Shown: in pieces, positions 37,785 through 50,804 of the stretch
How the letters are laid out: each line of letters starts with the position of its first letter
How positions within the stretch are numbered: position 1 is the first letter of the stretch
Source: Larimichthys crocea
Lineage: Eukaryota > Chordata > Actinopteri > Sciaenidae
Length of the DNA: 64,000 nucleotides
Direction of reading: 5' to 3'
Assembly (NCBI RefSeq): GCF_000972845.2
Contig: NC_040019.1
Span: 9,739,868 to 9,803,867 of the forward strand
The notes under the pieces: model-generated
What the model was told of the DNA's origin: nothing
Database searches by the model: none
What the model saw: only the letters and a program-made list of their open reading frames with translations
Made by a program: the position numbers and the translations under genes

Positions 37785-40700
37785 GGTCAGACATGGTTTA
37801 TGTGCTTTTAAAGAAAATGTTTGATTGATTTCAGAGCTGTGTTTACGGCTCCTTGTGAAAAACGGTATTGGTCCAATTTAAAGTATAAACTTAACACAAG
37901 GGACTAACCTAATCTGAGCTGCAATATTTATTTTTGGAGGGCTTCTGTGCTTTTATTTTGGATAGACACAGTTAAAGATAGACATGGAACTGGGGGGAGA
38001 GAGAGGGGACTGCATGCAGCAAAGGGTCACAATAAAGTATTAGAATCCAACAATAGCTACTGCGGCAAGGCCTTGATATATGCTATAGGTGAGCTACCTA
38101 CCTATGCACTACATGTTTATTTCAACCTCAGATATTCGAAATACCACATTACAATATTATTAAAAAATAAACTATAATGTGTGTTATTATTTTAACCTTC
38201 CAGGATGTTAGAAACAAAAATAATGAAATGATTATAACTTTAATTAATTAAAGTAATGCAGCAAACCCATGATATTATATGACTTCATTAGTTAAATTAA
38301 CACTGTAATGAGATTGCAGGAACATGAAGTTTGAACTAAGCAAAATAAAAACACTGTGCCTTTCTCCAGAAATCCTAGTCATGCAAATGAGACAAGAAAA
38401 TGTGTGCACACTACCAATTCAAAATCAGCTTGTTTGTAGTGTGTTATGTTATGTTATGGTGGAGCTATCAGCTCAAACGTTATATATATAATTTTTCCTA
38501 AATTCTTTGTTGCTCAAAATTCACAGTACTATGAATAATTACAATAATTATAGTTGAGGTGTTTTACAGATGTGTCTCGGTCAACAATTTGGGCAACATG
38601 GGATTCTTTCGTTGCAGTATCATGGTTAGCCAATGGTCAAATCTCCAGCAATGCTATAATCCAGCTCTATTTATACATTCATAGCTTTGTTCTTGCCACA
38701 AGGAAGAAGAACCACATCGACTGTTGACCATGTGATTTCTTGTATTCAGAATGAGGTTTATCATGTAGTCTACAGCCAGGTCTGCCTGTGTGACACTGAT
38801 GTGGGGTTTTCAGCATGGTGGTGCAGAATACAATAAAAATGCAAAAAGGCTGGTACTACATCAACCTTTCATTTTCCATTTCATTTAACAAATTCATTTA
38901 TTACCCCACACCATTTACTTCTTCATTATCTTGACAAAATGCCACCATTATGGATGTTGAAATTTCGTGGGAACCAACAGGACTTTATCCAAATTAATTC
39001 CTGGTTTTAACCAGCGCCATAGTTTTGATTCTCAAAATGTTGCATCGCATGCTTCATTTACTTGGTCTGTACCTCACACTGAGTATTAATTATAAATAGG
39101 GGCTGCTGCAGTACATGTTTCACAACCTCTTGTGTATAAAAAAATGTGTCATGATATTTTCATGTGCTGTGCATTAATAATGACTGTGGAGGTATGATAC
39201 ATTCATTAAAATCAACTTGTTTTATATCTCACTTATTTTTTTTTACAGTGGGTTGTTTATATCAAGCATTCCTACTACCTCCCCATAGACATGCATGAAT
39301 GGGATGAAAATACTCAATAGTTCATGTTATTTTGTGCCCTCTGTCCAATAGGCTTCAGTGATCTGTGACCCTGGGAAGAATAATTAGGAAAGAAAATGAA
39401 TTAAATAAACAGATGTACTTGTCCTATTGATTTTATTACAAAGATAATTTAAATCAGTCAATAATCCTGGAGAGAAACCCCTGACTGATTTTTAACAGAG
39501 ATGCGCTGAAGTGAATGCTCGTAAATGAAAGAATTTGGACAACCAGATTAATAACATATTGCTTCCTACGACACCATTGTCTCTACACTAACATAGCACT
39601 CTGCTCATAAGATGTAAAGCTCAGCGAGTGCCCTGTGCTTTAGGAAAGTGCCCTCATTCTTCTTTCTCTTCTATTGTGTTTAGCAAGAACTCAGCACTGA
39701 TAAATGTCTCTATAACCTTGGAAAAAGTCACGCTGAATACATTCCCAGCAAGTTCGGCTGTCAGCTAGGGGTTGAAGTCAAACGCACAGCCTTTACTCTC
39801 ACAGCATAACTGCTGTTTATCACACATGCAAGCTGTGCTCCATTTCTCACTGACAAACCTTATGAAAGCTTGCAACTAAAATCTTCGAAAATTTCTGTTT
39901 GGAAACTGATAGTGGTTGACATATTCTCAGAAGAAAACAAGCAATAATCAGCATTTTCTAACAAAAGCTTTGAACTTTACAGATACAGTAGTACTTTTAA
40001 TTACCCTCTAAAAGCCATCTAATCATATTGGACACTATGCCACGTCATAATGAAGCTGAGTTTCTCCTACAGTTCCATTCAGCTGTGGCCAAAAATCAAT
40101 CCTGTGCTATTTAATTAAAGGCCAAGCTCACATTACATCAACTACTTTTCAACTAGACTGGGCTCTCCCTGTGTGTGCAGCAAGCCTCTGTTTTGCTTGA
40201 GTGTTTATATAAGGGGAAAATACTTTGGCATTGTTGGCATTTATTTGGATGTGTGACCTTTTTAACATGCTTTCAATTGGGGGCCATCGTGTTCTCTCAC
40301 TGAAGCAAAGGTTTTGTGAAAATGCCACAGAGTGGCAGCGTATAATGGGAGAGTAATAGGGAGGTAGTTAGATATGTCTTCGAAAGACAGATAAGGTCCA
40401 CATTCAAAGAGATTCCGCACAGAGAACAAGCCAGTGGATTAAAGGGTTTTTAGCTCCATTCATGAGTTCCCTTAGATCAGTATATGTGTGTGTGTCCGTA
40501 TAGGCATACTGTCTATTAAGTGGATTGTATTTCATTACTGGTCAGTGCTGTGTCTACACCCTTTTTTTTTCCACCCACTGCAATCTCCTGAGCTACAAAA
40601 CGGTTTAAAAATGGAATTGATCTAGTTTTTGACATCAGCTCAATGCCTCTCAAAGCCTCATTCACATAGAGTTTCCATTTTCTTTTTCTTTTTTTTGTCA

Positions 40701-42454
40701 TAAAGATTTAATTAAACAGACAAATTTGACAATCATATGACTTTACACTATGATATTTGGAGTTGCTTTAAACTGTTCAATCTGCACTGTCTCATCCCAG
40801 GTCTAATGAGTGTGAAGACAGATCTTCATCTGGCTCAAATTCAGTTTGTTCTATTGACAGGATTAACAATTCGACAGGTGAGAGAGTAGACGGAGAAGTC
40901 TTTGACTGACATCAGCACAGCAATACTGCCAATATGATAGTAAATATGTTAATACCTGTGTTAGATTTCATACAGAGTCTTGTTATATTTTGTGTGGTTA
41001 CAAATACAGTGGCAAGAGCAAGATGTCCCAATCTGGTTCTGTCTGTACTAGTCACAATATGGTGCAACACTGGTAGGTAGGTAGCCTGTTGGCTGTGTTT
41101 TACAAATGTTGTCCTGTCAAGAAACATTTCAGCTGTTTCTATCATTCTCTGTTTGTGCTGCATGAGACCTGTTTGTATGTACCTGTCATTCTGCTAAATT
41201 CAAATTTTGCAGAGTAGGAGCAGGAGAGAGGAAATCGTACAATATGTGATTCTGCTCCATTAACAGTCAGCACAGAATCTCTCCACGAAGGACTAAAAAC
41301 TATAAATTCAGACAGATCTCTGATAAATGTTATGCAATTTTAATGCACGGCGGAAGGTACAGACGAGTGAACAGCCTGAAGCAGTACATCCCGAGCTAAT
41401 ACCAGCAAACAATCAAATGTGTTCCCAAGACGGGGAGGAAGATGGTGGGGGCCTATGCTCTAATAAATCTGTTTTGTGATTGTGTAATCAATTCCTTTTT
41501 TTTCTTTTTTTAAACAAAGCAACAACTTCCAACTGATATCTCTGCTACTGTATAAAATAAAAATACACCATTAGAGCCAATATTTGCTTTCCTGCTTGTT
41601 TAGGTGTTGAGTCAAATTCCCTGCAGCATGCAAGTATAGCGTCTGTAAACTACCGAAGCCTACGCTGTGTTTTTCCAGTGCTGCTGTCCACCTCCACACC
41701 TGTGCTCTACGCGGGGGTGTCTAGAGCAAAGTTCTTCTTCATAGTTTAGTTATCTTTGGCTACTTTACAAAAAGACTGCTGTATCATTTGCATCTTTAGT
41801 CATTGTTTGCCTTGTACATTAGTTATGTTGCAGTGTGATATCTTGAAGTCAAGTGCTTTGTCCCTACTCAGCATTAGACTCACTGTATATAAACCATATT
41901 ACATATATTACATACTATATAGTCTGTTTGACTAGCTGCCTGGAATATTAAAATAAATAGGGTCATAAATAATGTATCATGTCATTTGTATTTATTCCAC
42001 CTGCCTGTCTGTATTTTACAGGCAGCTCTGTTGATGAACATTATCCATTGATTCTGACGAGTGCAACACTTAGTGAAGCTCACATGCATCATTCAGTATT
42101 GTATGTGCTTTATTGCTTAGGAGTCAGACAGACTCTCTTGTCAATACTCGTGCACACACAATATATTTAAAATCAATAGAATGTTTATTTATTTATTCAT
42201 TAAATTAGTACAACTCCCTCTCTCATTTTTAAAGGCCAGAATCATGCCCTGTAAATGACTGAAGCTTTTTTTTTTTATGGAGTCTCGGTTATGAACTCTG
42301 TGTCCAGGCCGAAATGTAGTCCACCTTGTAATTAAGATATCACAGTAGACACGGCTGCTGATTCAGTGAGGATTTCTCTGCTCACTTTCACAAGATGCTG
42401 TTTTCATTAACTCTATCCTAATTTTCAGGGCAATTCCTGAAAATGTTCCTTCTT

Positions 42455-42455
<1 letters not shown>

Positions 42456-42505
<50 letters not shown>
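42456..42505. repeat. (AAT)n microsatellite
   Basis: Fifty bases of perfect ATA/AAT trinucleotide repeat. Confidence 0.97.
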
Positions 42506-42507
<2 letters not shown>

Positions 42508-42756
42508 TATTAATAACAAAATACGCTTGTTGATAAAAGAGCAAGAACCACAGTTAGTGGGGAGAAGGAAACTGCATTGGCTCCCCATTTATCAGAAGCT
42601 CTCACCAGATAGACAATATTGATCTGAGATGTGGAAAGGTACGGCCAGTGGGAATCTAGAGGCAATCTCTCTTTTATGCATTCTCAAACCTGCATTGCAG
42701 CATTTTTTTTCTCTAATAGATACCAGGCTGGTTGTCAGAACTGTCAAATCAGTATT

Positions 42757-42813
42757 TGTGTGTGTGAGTGTGTGTGAGTGTGTATGTGAGAGAGAGAGAG
42801 AGTGTGTGTGTGT
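42757..42813. repeat. Compound (TG)n(GA)n(TG)n microsatellite
   Basis: Interrupted TG units, six GA units, then TG again. The short frame across it (CVCVSVCECV) is an artefact of the repeat. Confidence 0.93.
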
Positions 42814-42986
42814 TTTTTACCATGTGCATTACTACAAAGAAGGAAATACAAATTGATTGTCTGACCAACTGTATTACGTCCCTATTGTTTTAGTAATGAT
42901 GTATTGACACGTCCCCTGATCTAACTTCTCAACTTAGTTAATAAAATATCATCATAGCCTGAAGGAATGATGGTCAGAGTTACAAA

Positions 42987-43024
42987 AATAAAACCCATGT
43001 TGCAAAAAAAAAAAAAAAAAAAAA
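42987..43024 (+). other. AATAAA plus 21-base poly(A): likely retroposed 3' end
   Basis: AATAAA at 42987-42992 is followed after 11 bases by an uninterrupted run of 21 A (43004-43024). That spacing is typical of a polyadenylated transcript copied back into the genome. I could not recognise the preceding sequence as a known gene, and no target duplication is clear. Confidence 0.4.
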
Positions 43025-44069
43025 GTATTTATCCTTAAAGGCTCTTCCTTGCCCAAACCGTCTCTCCAAGGACAGTGACAACCATAGTGCAGCTAATTGG
43101 GACATATTTAGGATCTGCAATTGACAGGCAATGTCAAAAACTAAGGTTATACACAGTTAAATTGGGAGGCCTTAGTTTACGACAAGGTCAGACAAAATTG
43201 ACTGTCATTTCTTTCTGCCTTGCACAGGGATGTATACATATTTTGTGGATACTGGGACTAATAGGACCCAGGTGATGGACAGTTGTCAGACTCTGCACCT
43301 GCAGGCAAGGGGGATGGAACTGATTAATGAAAAATAAGAATATAGACTAATTATTTCATGTTATCATAAATTATTAAACTTTTTGTTTTATACAGTTTAT
43401 ACATACCATATTTTACCGATGACTTTCTTTTGTTCTATGACTTGTTTTTATTGTAATCTTCTGTCACTGGAGTAGGTATAGGCTACCTATTAACTATTCT
43501 AATAAATACCTAATGTGCATAACCACCACACTGCTATATAATAATACACTCATATCATACAGCACTTATTTAGATCCCATGGGAAGCGTTCTGTACTCCA
43601 GGAGGCCGGGAAACTCCTGGAGACTGCCGGAGGCATGCTGAGGTCCCACGCAGATGCAGCAAGCAGGGCGAAGATCACCTGCTGCTTTTTTGGTGCGCTG
43701 CTCTCCGTGTTCAACAATATTATATCCTAATGAGTTCATTAGAGGGCATAGCCTTTATGGAATTCTATACGTTTAGGGCCACGTTTAGCATATGTCAATC
43801 ATGGCAAACACAATCACAAAGCAAAGGGGAGTGTGCAGTGGGCCGAGAGTGAAGCAGATTTTTGGTATGGTCTTGGCTGGAGGCACGCAGCACAGTCACA
43901 GAGCATGTGGTAATAATTTGGAATTAGATAGAATATATTATCATGAATTACATATCAGCTCCTCTTATCCTTACTCTCCTTTCTCTCCCCACTATGATGT
44001 ACGGTTTGATACTGAGTCCAGCTTCATGCATACAAACATGCATGTTATTTGTATTGAAGTAATAGTTTG

Positions 44070-44260
44070 AAATACACCTTTCGCTGAGCCAGGCCACTCT
44101 CATATCTGTCTGTTACACATCAAGCTACCACCAAGAGACATAGCTTAGCTTAGTATAAAGACAAGAAGCAGAGAGAAGCATCTAGTCGAGTCCAAGGGTG
44201 ATTTCAGGTCCACCTACTTGAACCTCTAAAACTGGACACAGTGACGACTCTCATGGTTGC
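44070..44260. repeat. Degenerate teleost interspersed repeat (TAGCTTAGCTTAGTATAAAG type)
   Basis: The copy runs from TGAAATACACCTTTCGCTGA through CCACTCTCATATCTGTCTGT, TAGCTTAGCTTAGTATAAAG and AGAGAAGCATCTAG to CCACCTACTTGAACCTCTAA. The order and wording match a common fish repeat whose consensus has GTTAGCTTAGCTTAGCATAA. It is decayed. The class is unknown to me. Confidence 0.5.
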
Positions 44261-44936
44261 TAGGTAACCTCACAGTGACAACAGGAATTCTCTACTACTC
44301 ATTGCAAACTTGGCATAAAAGCAAAATGTCGAATTAGTCCTCTGATATTCATGTAGTATACGCAAATGCAATGTCCAAGTGCATAAATGGAAGATAGAGT
44401 ATGTTTAATCATGTGCTAAACAAAATACATTAAAATACAGGTTCCATTTCATTTGGTGTAATGTTGTATACATTTCTTCTGCACTGCATTTCAGAGGAAA
44501 ATATACTAGGCACCATTACATTTTTCTGCTGTGTGTATTTAATAAATTAATGAATACAATTAAGCACTAGTGCATTTAAATCTTTATGTGGTTGCATAAG
44601 CCGAGAATTCCTTTAATGACCCTCATTCATTCTTCAAAAAAAAACAGTAAAATGACAGGTTGCTCTCTGCCTTTTATAATAATTACTGTAAAAGGTGCAT
44701 TGCTTTTACTTTGGCCCAGTAAAATGAAGTTGACATACGGTGGCAGTTTGATAATCTGTTGTTTTGGATTTGAACCTGGTAAGAAGATTTGTAGGAACAG
44801 GTGGTCCTGGTAGGAACAGGTGGTCGTGAGGGCAGTGGTGTAGTGAGGAGAAAATAAATAAATAAATAAAATAACTTAAATTTTCAGATATTTCATGGAC
44901 ACATTGTACACTGAGTGAAGATTGCAACATGCTAGG

Positions 44937-44957
44937 ACACACACACACACACACACA
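44937..44957. repeat. (AC)n microsatellite
   Basis: Ten AC units. A short AAAT repeat lies nearby at about 44852-44869. Confidence 0.93.
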
Positions 44958-46696
44958 GCCCAACATTCCTGATGATTTGCACGGCATAAACTGGAAAAGT
45001 ACAGAAGTGTGAGTCAACCAACCAATTTCATGTTCACAATAGCTGGTTATATTGCAGCAGCCTAGAGGTGGATGCACATGCCTTCCACCTCTAAATGGTT
45101 GGGGGGATCTACTCAGGCAGTGGTTTGTTCATTTTTAACAGCATGGAAGGCCCTACCACTAACCCCTCACCCGATAGTAAAAACTATATTTGTAGTCATG
45201 TCTGGTGGCTTGGTATGTGTTATGGTATATGTTTTTAGCAACAGCCAGCTACGGGCAACTACAGGCAGCAGCGTTTCTATATGATCCTCTTGCTCTTGCA
45301 CAACTACACCTTGCTTCTTGTCACTCTGATCATGAAGGTGACACTACTCTATATACTGTATAGGCTATAATCAATATCAGTGATGTCAGGCAGACTAACA
45401 ACCCCTCTGTACCCCTGCACTCTCTCTGATACTAGGGGATGTAGACAGGGGGGATGGTAAGTTAGCAAGGTCATTGTATTTTGCTCATTTTCCTAACAAG
45501 TAGAATGGCATTATCCCTCGCCCCACCCTCAAATCACCTACTGCTGGATCTAATCAACTAAAAGGTAAGACCCTAATACATCATGCAGAGGCCATTGCAA
45601 GTCTATTTTTTCTAATTCTATCCGCATCACAGCAAACCACAAATGCTGCAAGCAATGAGGCAACAAATTAGGACAAAAAAGTTAAATATCAAGTCAACTG
45701 ATCTATTTGAAATAGGGTATGACTATTCTAACTGGATGAATTAATGCAAATGAAATGATACAATCTATGACTGTCAACATTAATAAAGCTGGCTGCTAAA
45801 AGGAGGTCTTTCTTTCACTAAGTTGAGTGCTTAATAAATTGCTATGGAGATAAGTAAGGCACACCTCATCACTTGTGGTAGACAGGTAAAGAATGGGGTG
45901 GGCCCATTGTTTGCAGCCTTTGAAGAATTACATGACTTCTAGCCTGCACTGAAGAAACAATAGTGTGTGCTGCTCGTCAATTCTGTAACTCTACAGTGAC
46001 CCCTTCTCCTGGCAGTACCGTTAAACAGCCCTTCACTCTGCCCTGCATAAGTTTAGTGTTTTGCATCTTTAGAAGAAAAATAGAACAAATTTTCACTGTT
46101 ACTGTGAACAACCGGGCGTCATCTCACTGCCAAGTCTATCACACCCAATCAGATATAATACACTAGACAATATACTAGTTATTATAGAGTAGCCTTCCAT
46201 TTTCTGCTCTCACCCAGAAGTACGCTGACAGACGGACAAACATATTTGGTTATCAGGAAATAACATGCTGTCACACCACTAAACCATTAAAGACAAAGTA
46301 TGGTCGCCATTACGTGGACTGTGCATTAGAGCTCTTCACACTGAGTGGACGGACAGGAGACTCCACTATTATCCACAGTCTGACTAGCACTGCGGGCAGA
46401 TGTGATCACAATGGCCATGTCGGCTTCACTTATCTTTGCACTTGACATTTTAAATGACTCAGTGCTTTGACAAGCAGTATACTTTGGCCTTTTCAAAAAA
46501 TAAAATATATACACTGATCTAAAGCATTCAGTTTTATTGCGCTATTTCAAAATGGATACAATTTTGTGATTGAACTGAAAGAGCAAAGCAGGGTTTAGCA
46601 CAAATATATTCATCATATTCCTGCCGGAAAAAAAACTTTAGGTCTTGCTCTGGGTCTGTCCATTATCTGCATTTGAATGTACAATCACATATGTGG

Positions 46697-46736
46697 CATT
46701 TTAAAGGAGGTGTTATCAAACACCTCTTTTAAAATG
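46697..46736. repeat. 18-bp stem inverted repeat
   Basis: CATTTTAAAGGAGGTGTT and AACACCTCTTTTAAAATG are reverse complements with one mismatch, separated by ATCA. A compact hairpin, with no gene near it. Confidence 0.85.
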
Positions 46737-48847
46737 AATTTGCTTCTTGTAATTATTTTAAGGCAATGCAAAACCAAATCAAATAACAACAACAACCACA
46801 ACAACAATAATAATACTAATAAATAAAGCACTTGTCATAACTTTGATAAGGCAAATCCTTTCTCTTTATGCCATGGTATCGGCATTATCAACCCAAATAA
46901 AGTTTCATATGCTTTAAATATGCTGTGAATTGAATACTGATGCATTTGCTTTAGTAGAACGTTTGCTTCCATACAGATGCTCGTGTGCGACCTTAGCCAA
47001 CACCAGTATGTTTGTGGGTCATGGTAGTGCAAACCAATTTGCTCAAACTTTGTAATAGTGTGTTTTATCTTGCTGGTTAAGCGCTGCAAATGCATTAAGG
47101 TGTGACTGAAGCCTTTTTTTCAGCTTGGGGGGCATCTGTCATCTGTCCACAACAGCTGCTGTCACTCACTTCTCACTTAATCCACCTAGTGTATCTACCC
47201 ATACATAGCAAATGTGTTTAGGGGCTATCTCTCAGCGAAATCACTTCATCATATACGTTACTGTTTGGTTAGAAGAACTTAGCAGTTGAATGTTTTTTGA
47301 ATCCCTTTTGGCTATGACTGATGCTGATATTTAATGCACTTTTTTAGAAAACTTAGTCATCAAAAGAAACTAATTCCAGATGGAAATGGGGAGGGGAAAA
47401 AAATCAGCATCCTCTTTGCTGTAATGAAGCCTAAGCACTTCAGCGGATTAATTAATCTCCTGCCCTAAAATGATTACTTTGTTATTTCTTCCTTTACTGT
47501 AAAAAACATTTCTTAAATTGTCTGACAGACAGGACACAGGTTGGTAGATGTATGGGGTCAGAAGTACACTGTAGTCTGACAATCTTCACCTGTGAGGAAA
47601 AAGAGTTAAAGCATGAGCATGTTGTCAGCTTCACCATAGAATTCAAAGCAGACTTGAAGCAAAACAACATTTGCAATATTTAATGAGAAATGTAAGAAAG
47701 TGTTTCCTCTTAGTGCTACTTAGATGTTTTGGCCAGAGGCTGTGTCTGTAATCCCTACAATGGTTTCTCAGTTACGGCAAAAAAATAAGGAAAACACAGT
47801 CTAGAACACTCAATTAGGATTAGACCTGAGGACATAGATTTACATTAAGTGTTCCTCTCTCGAACAGCAAAACATCAATATCATGTTTAGGCAAATTACT
47901 TAATTCCCTGTGATTTACATGGCTGTTAAGGGCACATGGCTTCAACGTGTTTTCTTATTTGTATGATATTTTAGCAATGTTGCAATTTACATGTAGAGAA
48001 GTGCTACTTTGCATGCATGATGTCCCTCTGCAGCCCCAACACAGAAATAATAGGTTTTGCAACATAGTAGATACCTTTTTTTTATTATTTATTTATGCAC
48101 ACCCACATATCAACACAGTAAAATGGTTTGGTAGAATCCTTTCAATCAAATGAAAGCTTGAATACATCCAATCACCATGAACTGCCACCAGGCAGATGTT
48201 TAACAATTTAGGTTGTCAGTTACAGCTTTGATAGTGTTTTCTTTTGTTTTTCTCCATAAGATCAGCACATTATTACATCCACATTTATATATGTACTTAT
48301 TGATGTACATATCTTCATGCAATTATTCACAATACATCAAAGTGCTTTTTGACAGTTTATAGATTTCATAGTTCACTTCAAAGGGATATGTACTTGTTAA
48401 TGTGATCATTTTATACCATTTTTACCATAGAATATTTATATATATATATATTGAAGGTTAACACACAGAGAAATTAAAAAGAAAATGTGAATGCTATCAG
48501 CCCTATTTAGAACATGGGATAATGGTGCACTTCAGCCTTTTGTGGCCAGAATGAGTATTACAACAACAAACACTTGGGAAAATAAACAAACAAACATATA
48601 AATAAATCAATTGAAAGTCTCTATCTGTTTTCACAGATTAAAAAAACAATTATGAAACTTATAAAAACTAATCAGTTTTTAATTTTTTTTTTCTCCCTTT
48701 TCTTTTTGTAAGATAGAAAAAACAATTTAGATCAGACTTAGAAAATGTGTGACCAGAGTCTTTTTCTCATTTGCTTCTCGGAGGTTCTGTAGTTTAGAAA
48801 TAATAATAATAATAAAAAAAATTAAAAAAGGGGAACATTCCATACTT

Positions 48848-48907
48848 CAAGACCAGTGTGAAGTATTTAGTGGCACCTAGCCAGTGAGGTTGCAGATTCC
48901 AACCACC

Positions 48908-48947
<40 letters not shown>

Positions 48948-49137
48948 ATATTCTTCCATTCTGGGCTACTGTAGAAACATGGCAGTGCATCATGGAAGAA
49001 AACCTCCCTCAGATAAAGAGGTAATGAAAACACAATTCTTAAAAACGATTATACACGAAGGAAAACATTACAGATATTCTATTCCATGCCATATCTACTA
49101 ATAGATCCTCCTAATTACTACGCACTGGACCTTTTAA
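48848..49137 (+). mobile_element. TTAA-type MITE, copy 3
   Basis: The left end is GACCAGTGTGAAGTATTTAG. The middle holds TTGCAGATTCCAACCACCTT, a (TAAA)n tract and CTGGGCTACTGTAGAAACAT. The right end is CGCACTGGACCTTTTAA, which is the inverted match of the left end, and the element closes on TTAA at 49134-49137. It belongs to the same family as the copies at 6.3 and 17.5 kb. Confidence 0.8.
48909..48950 (+). repeat. (TAAA)n microsatellite within MITE copy 3
   Basis: Ten TAAA units replace the part of the MITE that in copy 2 holds the CTGAATACC to GAGCCAGTGT section, so the tract accompanies a deletion inside the element. Confidence 0.95.
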
Positions 49138-50525
49138 GTTGACTTCAGGCTTCAGACAGTTGAGATACAGTACATTACAGTTAGTTAAGTGTGAATGCTA
49201 CATTTAAAACTTTGTTCTGAATAAGAATCCAACCACGGATTTTATAACATGTGGTCAAATCTTCTGTCAGTCTGTTGTGTCTCTCTCTACGTAATTTTAT
49301 CAAATAACTGTATAAGAACAGTAAAAACAGTAAAAGAAAATTTGGAAAAAAAGTATTTTAAGAACTTTAGACCTATAAGTCAGACTTGTATTTTATTTGT
49401 TTTCCTCTGATAGGAGTTGTTGAGGTTTTAAGTTCCAGCGTGACTGTCAGCTTGACTCCTTGTCGAGGAGCACAGATACAGAAAAATAATAGCCTCATGC
49501 TGCTGAGGATGGCAAAGGAGACATCTCTGGAGGTTTAGGCAAGGGCTCACCTTCCCTATGGGCAGGCATGGGAACTGGCAGAAAAGCGTTGTCCTCACTA
49601 AGAAATTATTTTTATTTATAGGCCAGCCAGAATAATAAATGTCAAATGAAGGATTTTTTTTAAAGGTGAAACACAGCTTAGTGTAGCTCTGTTCCAGATC
49701 TTGATTCACCTTTGAAGCATTAGAGAGACACCATGGTCTTGTAGTGACCTTGCATAGTCTGCAGTGATCTTGGAAACAAAAAAGAATCTCCATATTAACC
49801 ATTTGGGTTTCCAGTGTCAAGACATATTGCGTGGAATTGAAATAAATGGCAGTAAGCTGCAGCCTACAAGATGGCACACAGGTTCATTAGGCACCCTAAT
49901 ACATTTTCCAAGACATAATGGCAAGAATGAACCAATAAAGGCCTAAGTTATGTCTCCACGGTAACTTTACTTCAGCTTTCTCCTAAATCCAAGAGTTAAC
50001 TTCAGAACTTTTAATAAGACAAACGAGGTTGATGATCATGTTTTCTCTTGCCTCTCAACATCCTATAATGCAATGAGACACTCTAATTAAGACATATTTT
50101 AGGAAACCGTTAGGGAAATCTGAGAGAATTCCAAAACACCATACAATGAATAAATCAGAGGGGGAACATTGCCCCAGCACTTCAAGCCCATTGCACAATT
50201 ATGCATATTCACTATTTTGAAATCAAACTTTGACCTTATAAAACAAAGTTAGGTTGTTGTTATTTTTTCACTGAATGTGCACATTAGAATTGCATATAGA
50301 CAATTAAATGGTCACTTTATGATTATCTGCCTACAGACAACCATGTCATTTCAAGTTAAGTTTACGGTATTCAGTCCACCTTTTACTTTCCCGCATCTAT
50401 TTTGTTTTTTTTGTTTTTTGTTTTTAAAGAATTTAATATTTTGCACTGAGGAAAAACTTCCCTGTTTTAATTTGCAGTTTAACTAGATGAAACCAAAAAG
50501 GAATTCAACAGCATTCTCTGAGGAT
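49138..50525. other. Non-coding, no recognised gene
   Basis: Holds a 149-codon minus-strand frame at 49428-49877 with no motif or neighbour to support it. Otherwise AT-rich. Confidence 0.45.
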
Positions 50526-50804
50526 ACTCACGTTTTTACTAAATTGCCAAATCAAGATTTGATTTGGCAATTCAAATCTTGATTTGGCACTGCACAAAAG
50601 GCTTATCCAAGAGCCACAGACTGTATTGACATTGTGTTATAAATTCTCATTTTGTAACCATTCAAACAATGTGTGAATGCATGTATAGAGCTAAATTAAT
50701 CAAGTTTGTGTTCATCTTCACATTGTTTTCAAGTCGTGATCCTCAGGTTTCCAAAATTTGGAACAAATCAAGATTTGATTTGGCAATTTAGTAAAAAAGT
50801 GAGT
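50526..50804. repeat. Segment bounded by 40-base inverted arms, containing a duplicated block
   Basis: The left arm (50526-50565, starting ACTCACGTTTTTACTAAATT) and right arm (50765-50804, ending TTTAGTAAAAAAGTGAGT) are reverse complements with four mismatches in 40. The outer 29 bases differ at only one position. The left arm continues into its own palindrome: ATTGCCAAATC and GATTTGGCAAT around AAGATTT. Between the arms lies a block copied from 51195-51387. The arm core CAAATCAAGATTTGATTTGG also recurs in direct orientation at the right arm. No transposase frame or target duplication is seen. Confidence 0.85.
50588..50768 (+). repeat. Duplicated block, copy A
   Basis: Positions 50588-50753 match 51195-51360 over 166 bases with three differences. 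Matching then resumes after a 14-base gap at ATTTGGAACAAAT. It lies inside the inverted-arm segment. Confidence 0.93.

Larger units (their letters stand above)
32883..44069. other. Long non-coding stretch
   Basis: About 11 kb with only the possible decayed exon at 35.9 kb, two AATAAA/poly(A) junctions (37.75 and 43.0 kb) and the AAT and TG/GA microsatellites near 42.5-42.8 kb. The 103-codon minus frame at 37243-37554 has an unremarkable translation and no match that I recognise. CTCTCTCGT-type muscle or housekeeping exons are not visible. Confidence 0.45.
44261..48847. other. Non-coding, no recognised gene
   Basis: Contains the (AC)n tract at 44.9 kb and the hairpin at 46.7 kb. The 123-codon minus frame at 44706-45077 runs through the AC repeat (CVCVCV) and is an artefact. 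Confidence 0.5.

Noticed and set aside
44706..45077. 123-codon minus-strand frame
   Set aside because: Runs through an (AC)n microsatellite and has no protein features.
49428..49877. 149-codon minus-strand frame
   Set aside because: No motif, no neighbouring exon or splice signals. About one frame of this length is expected by chance in 64 kb of such base composition.
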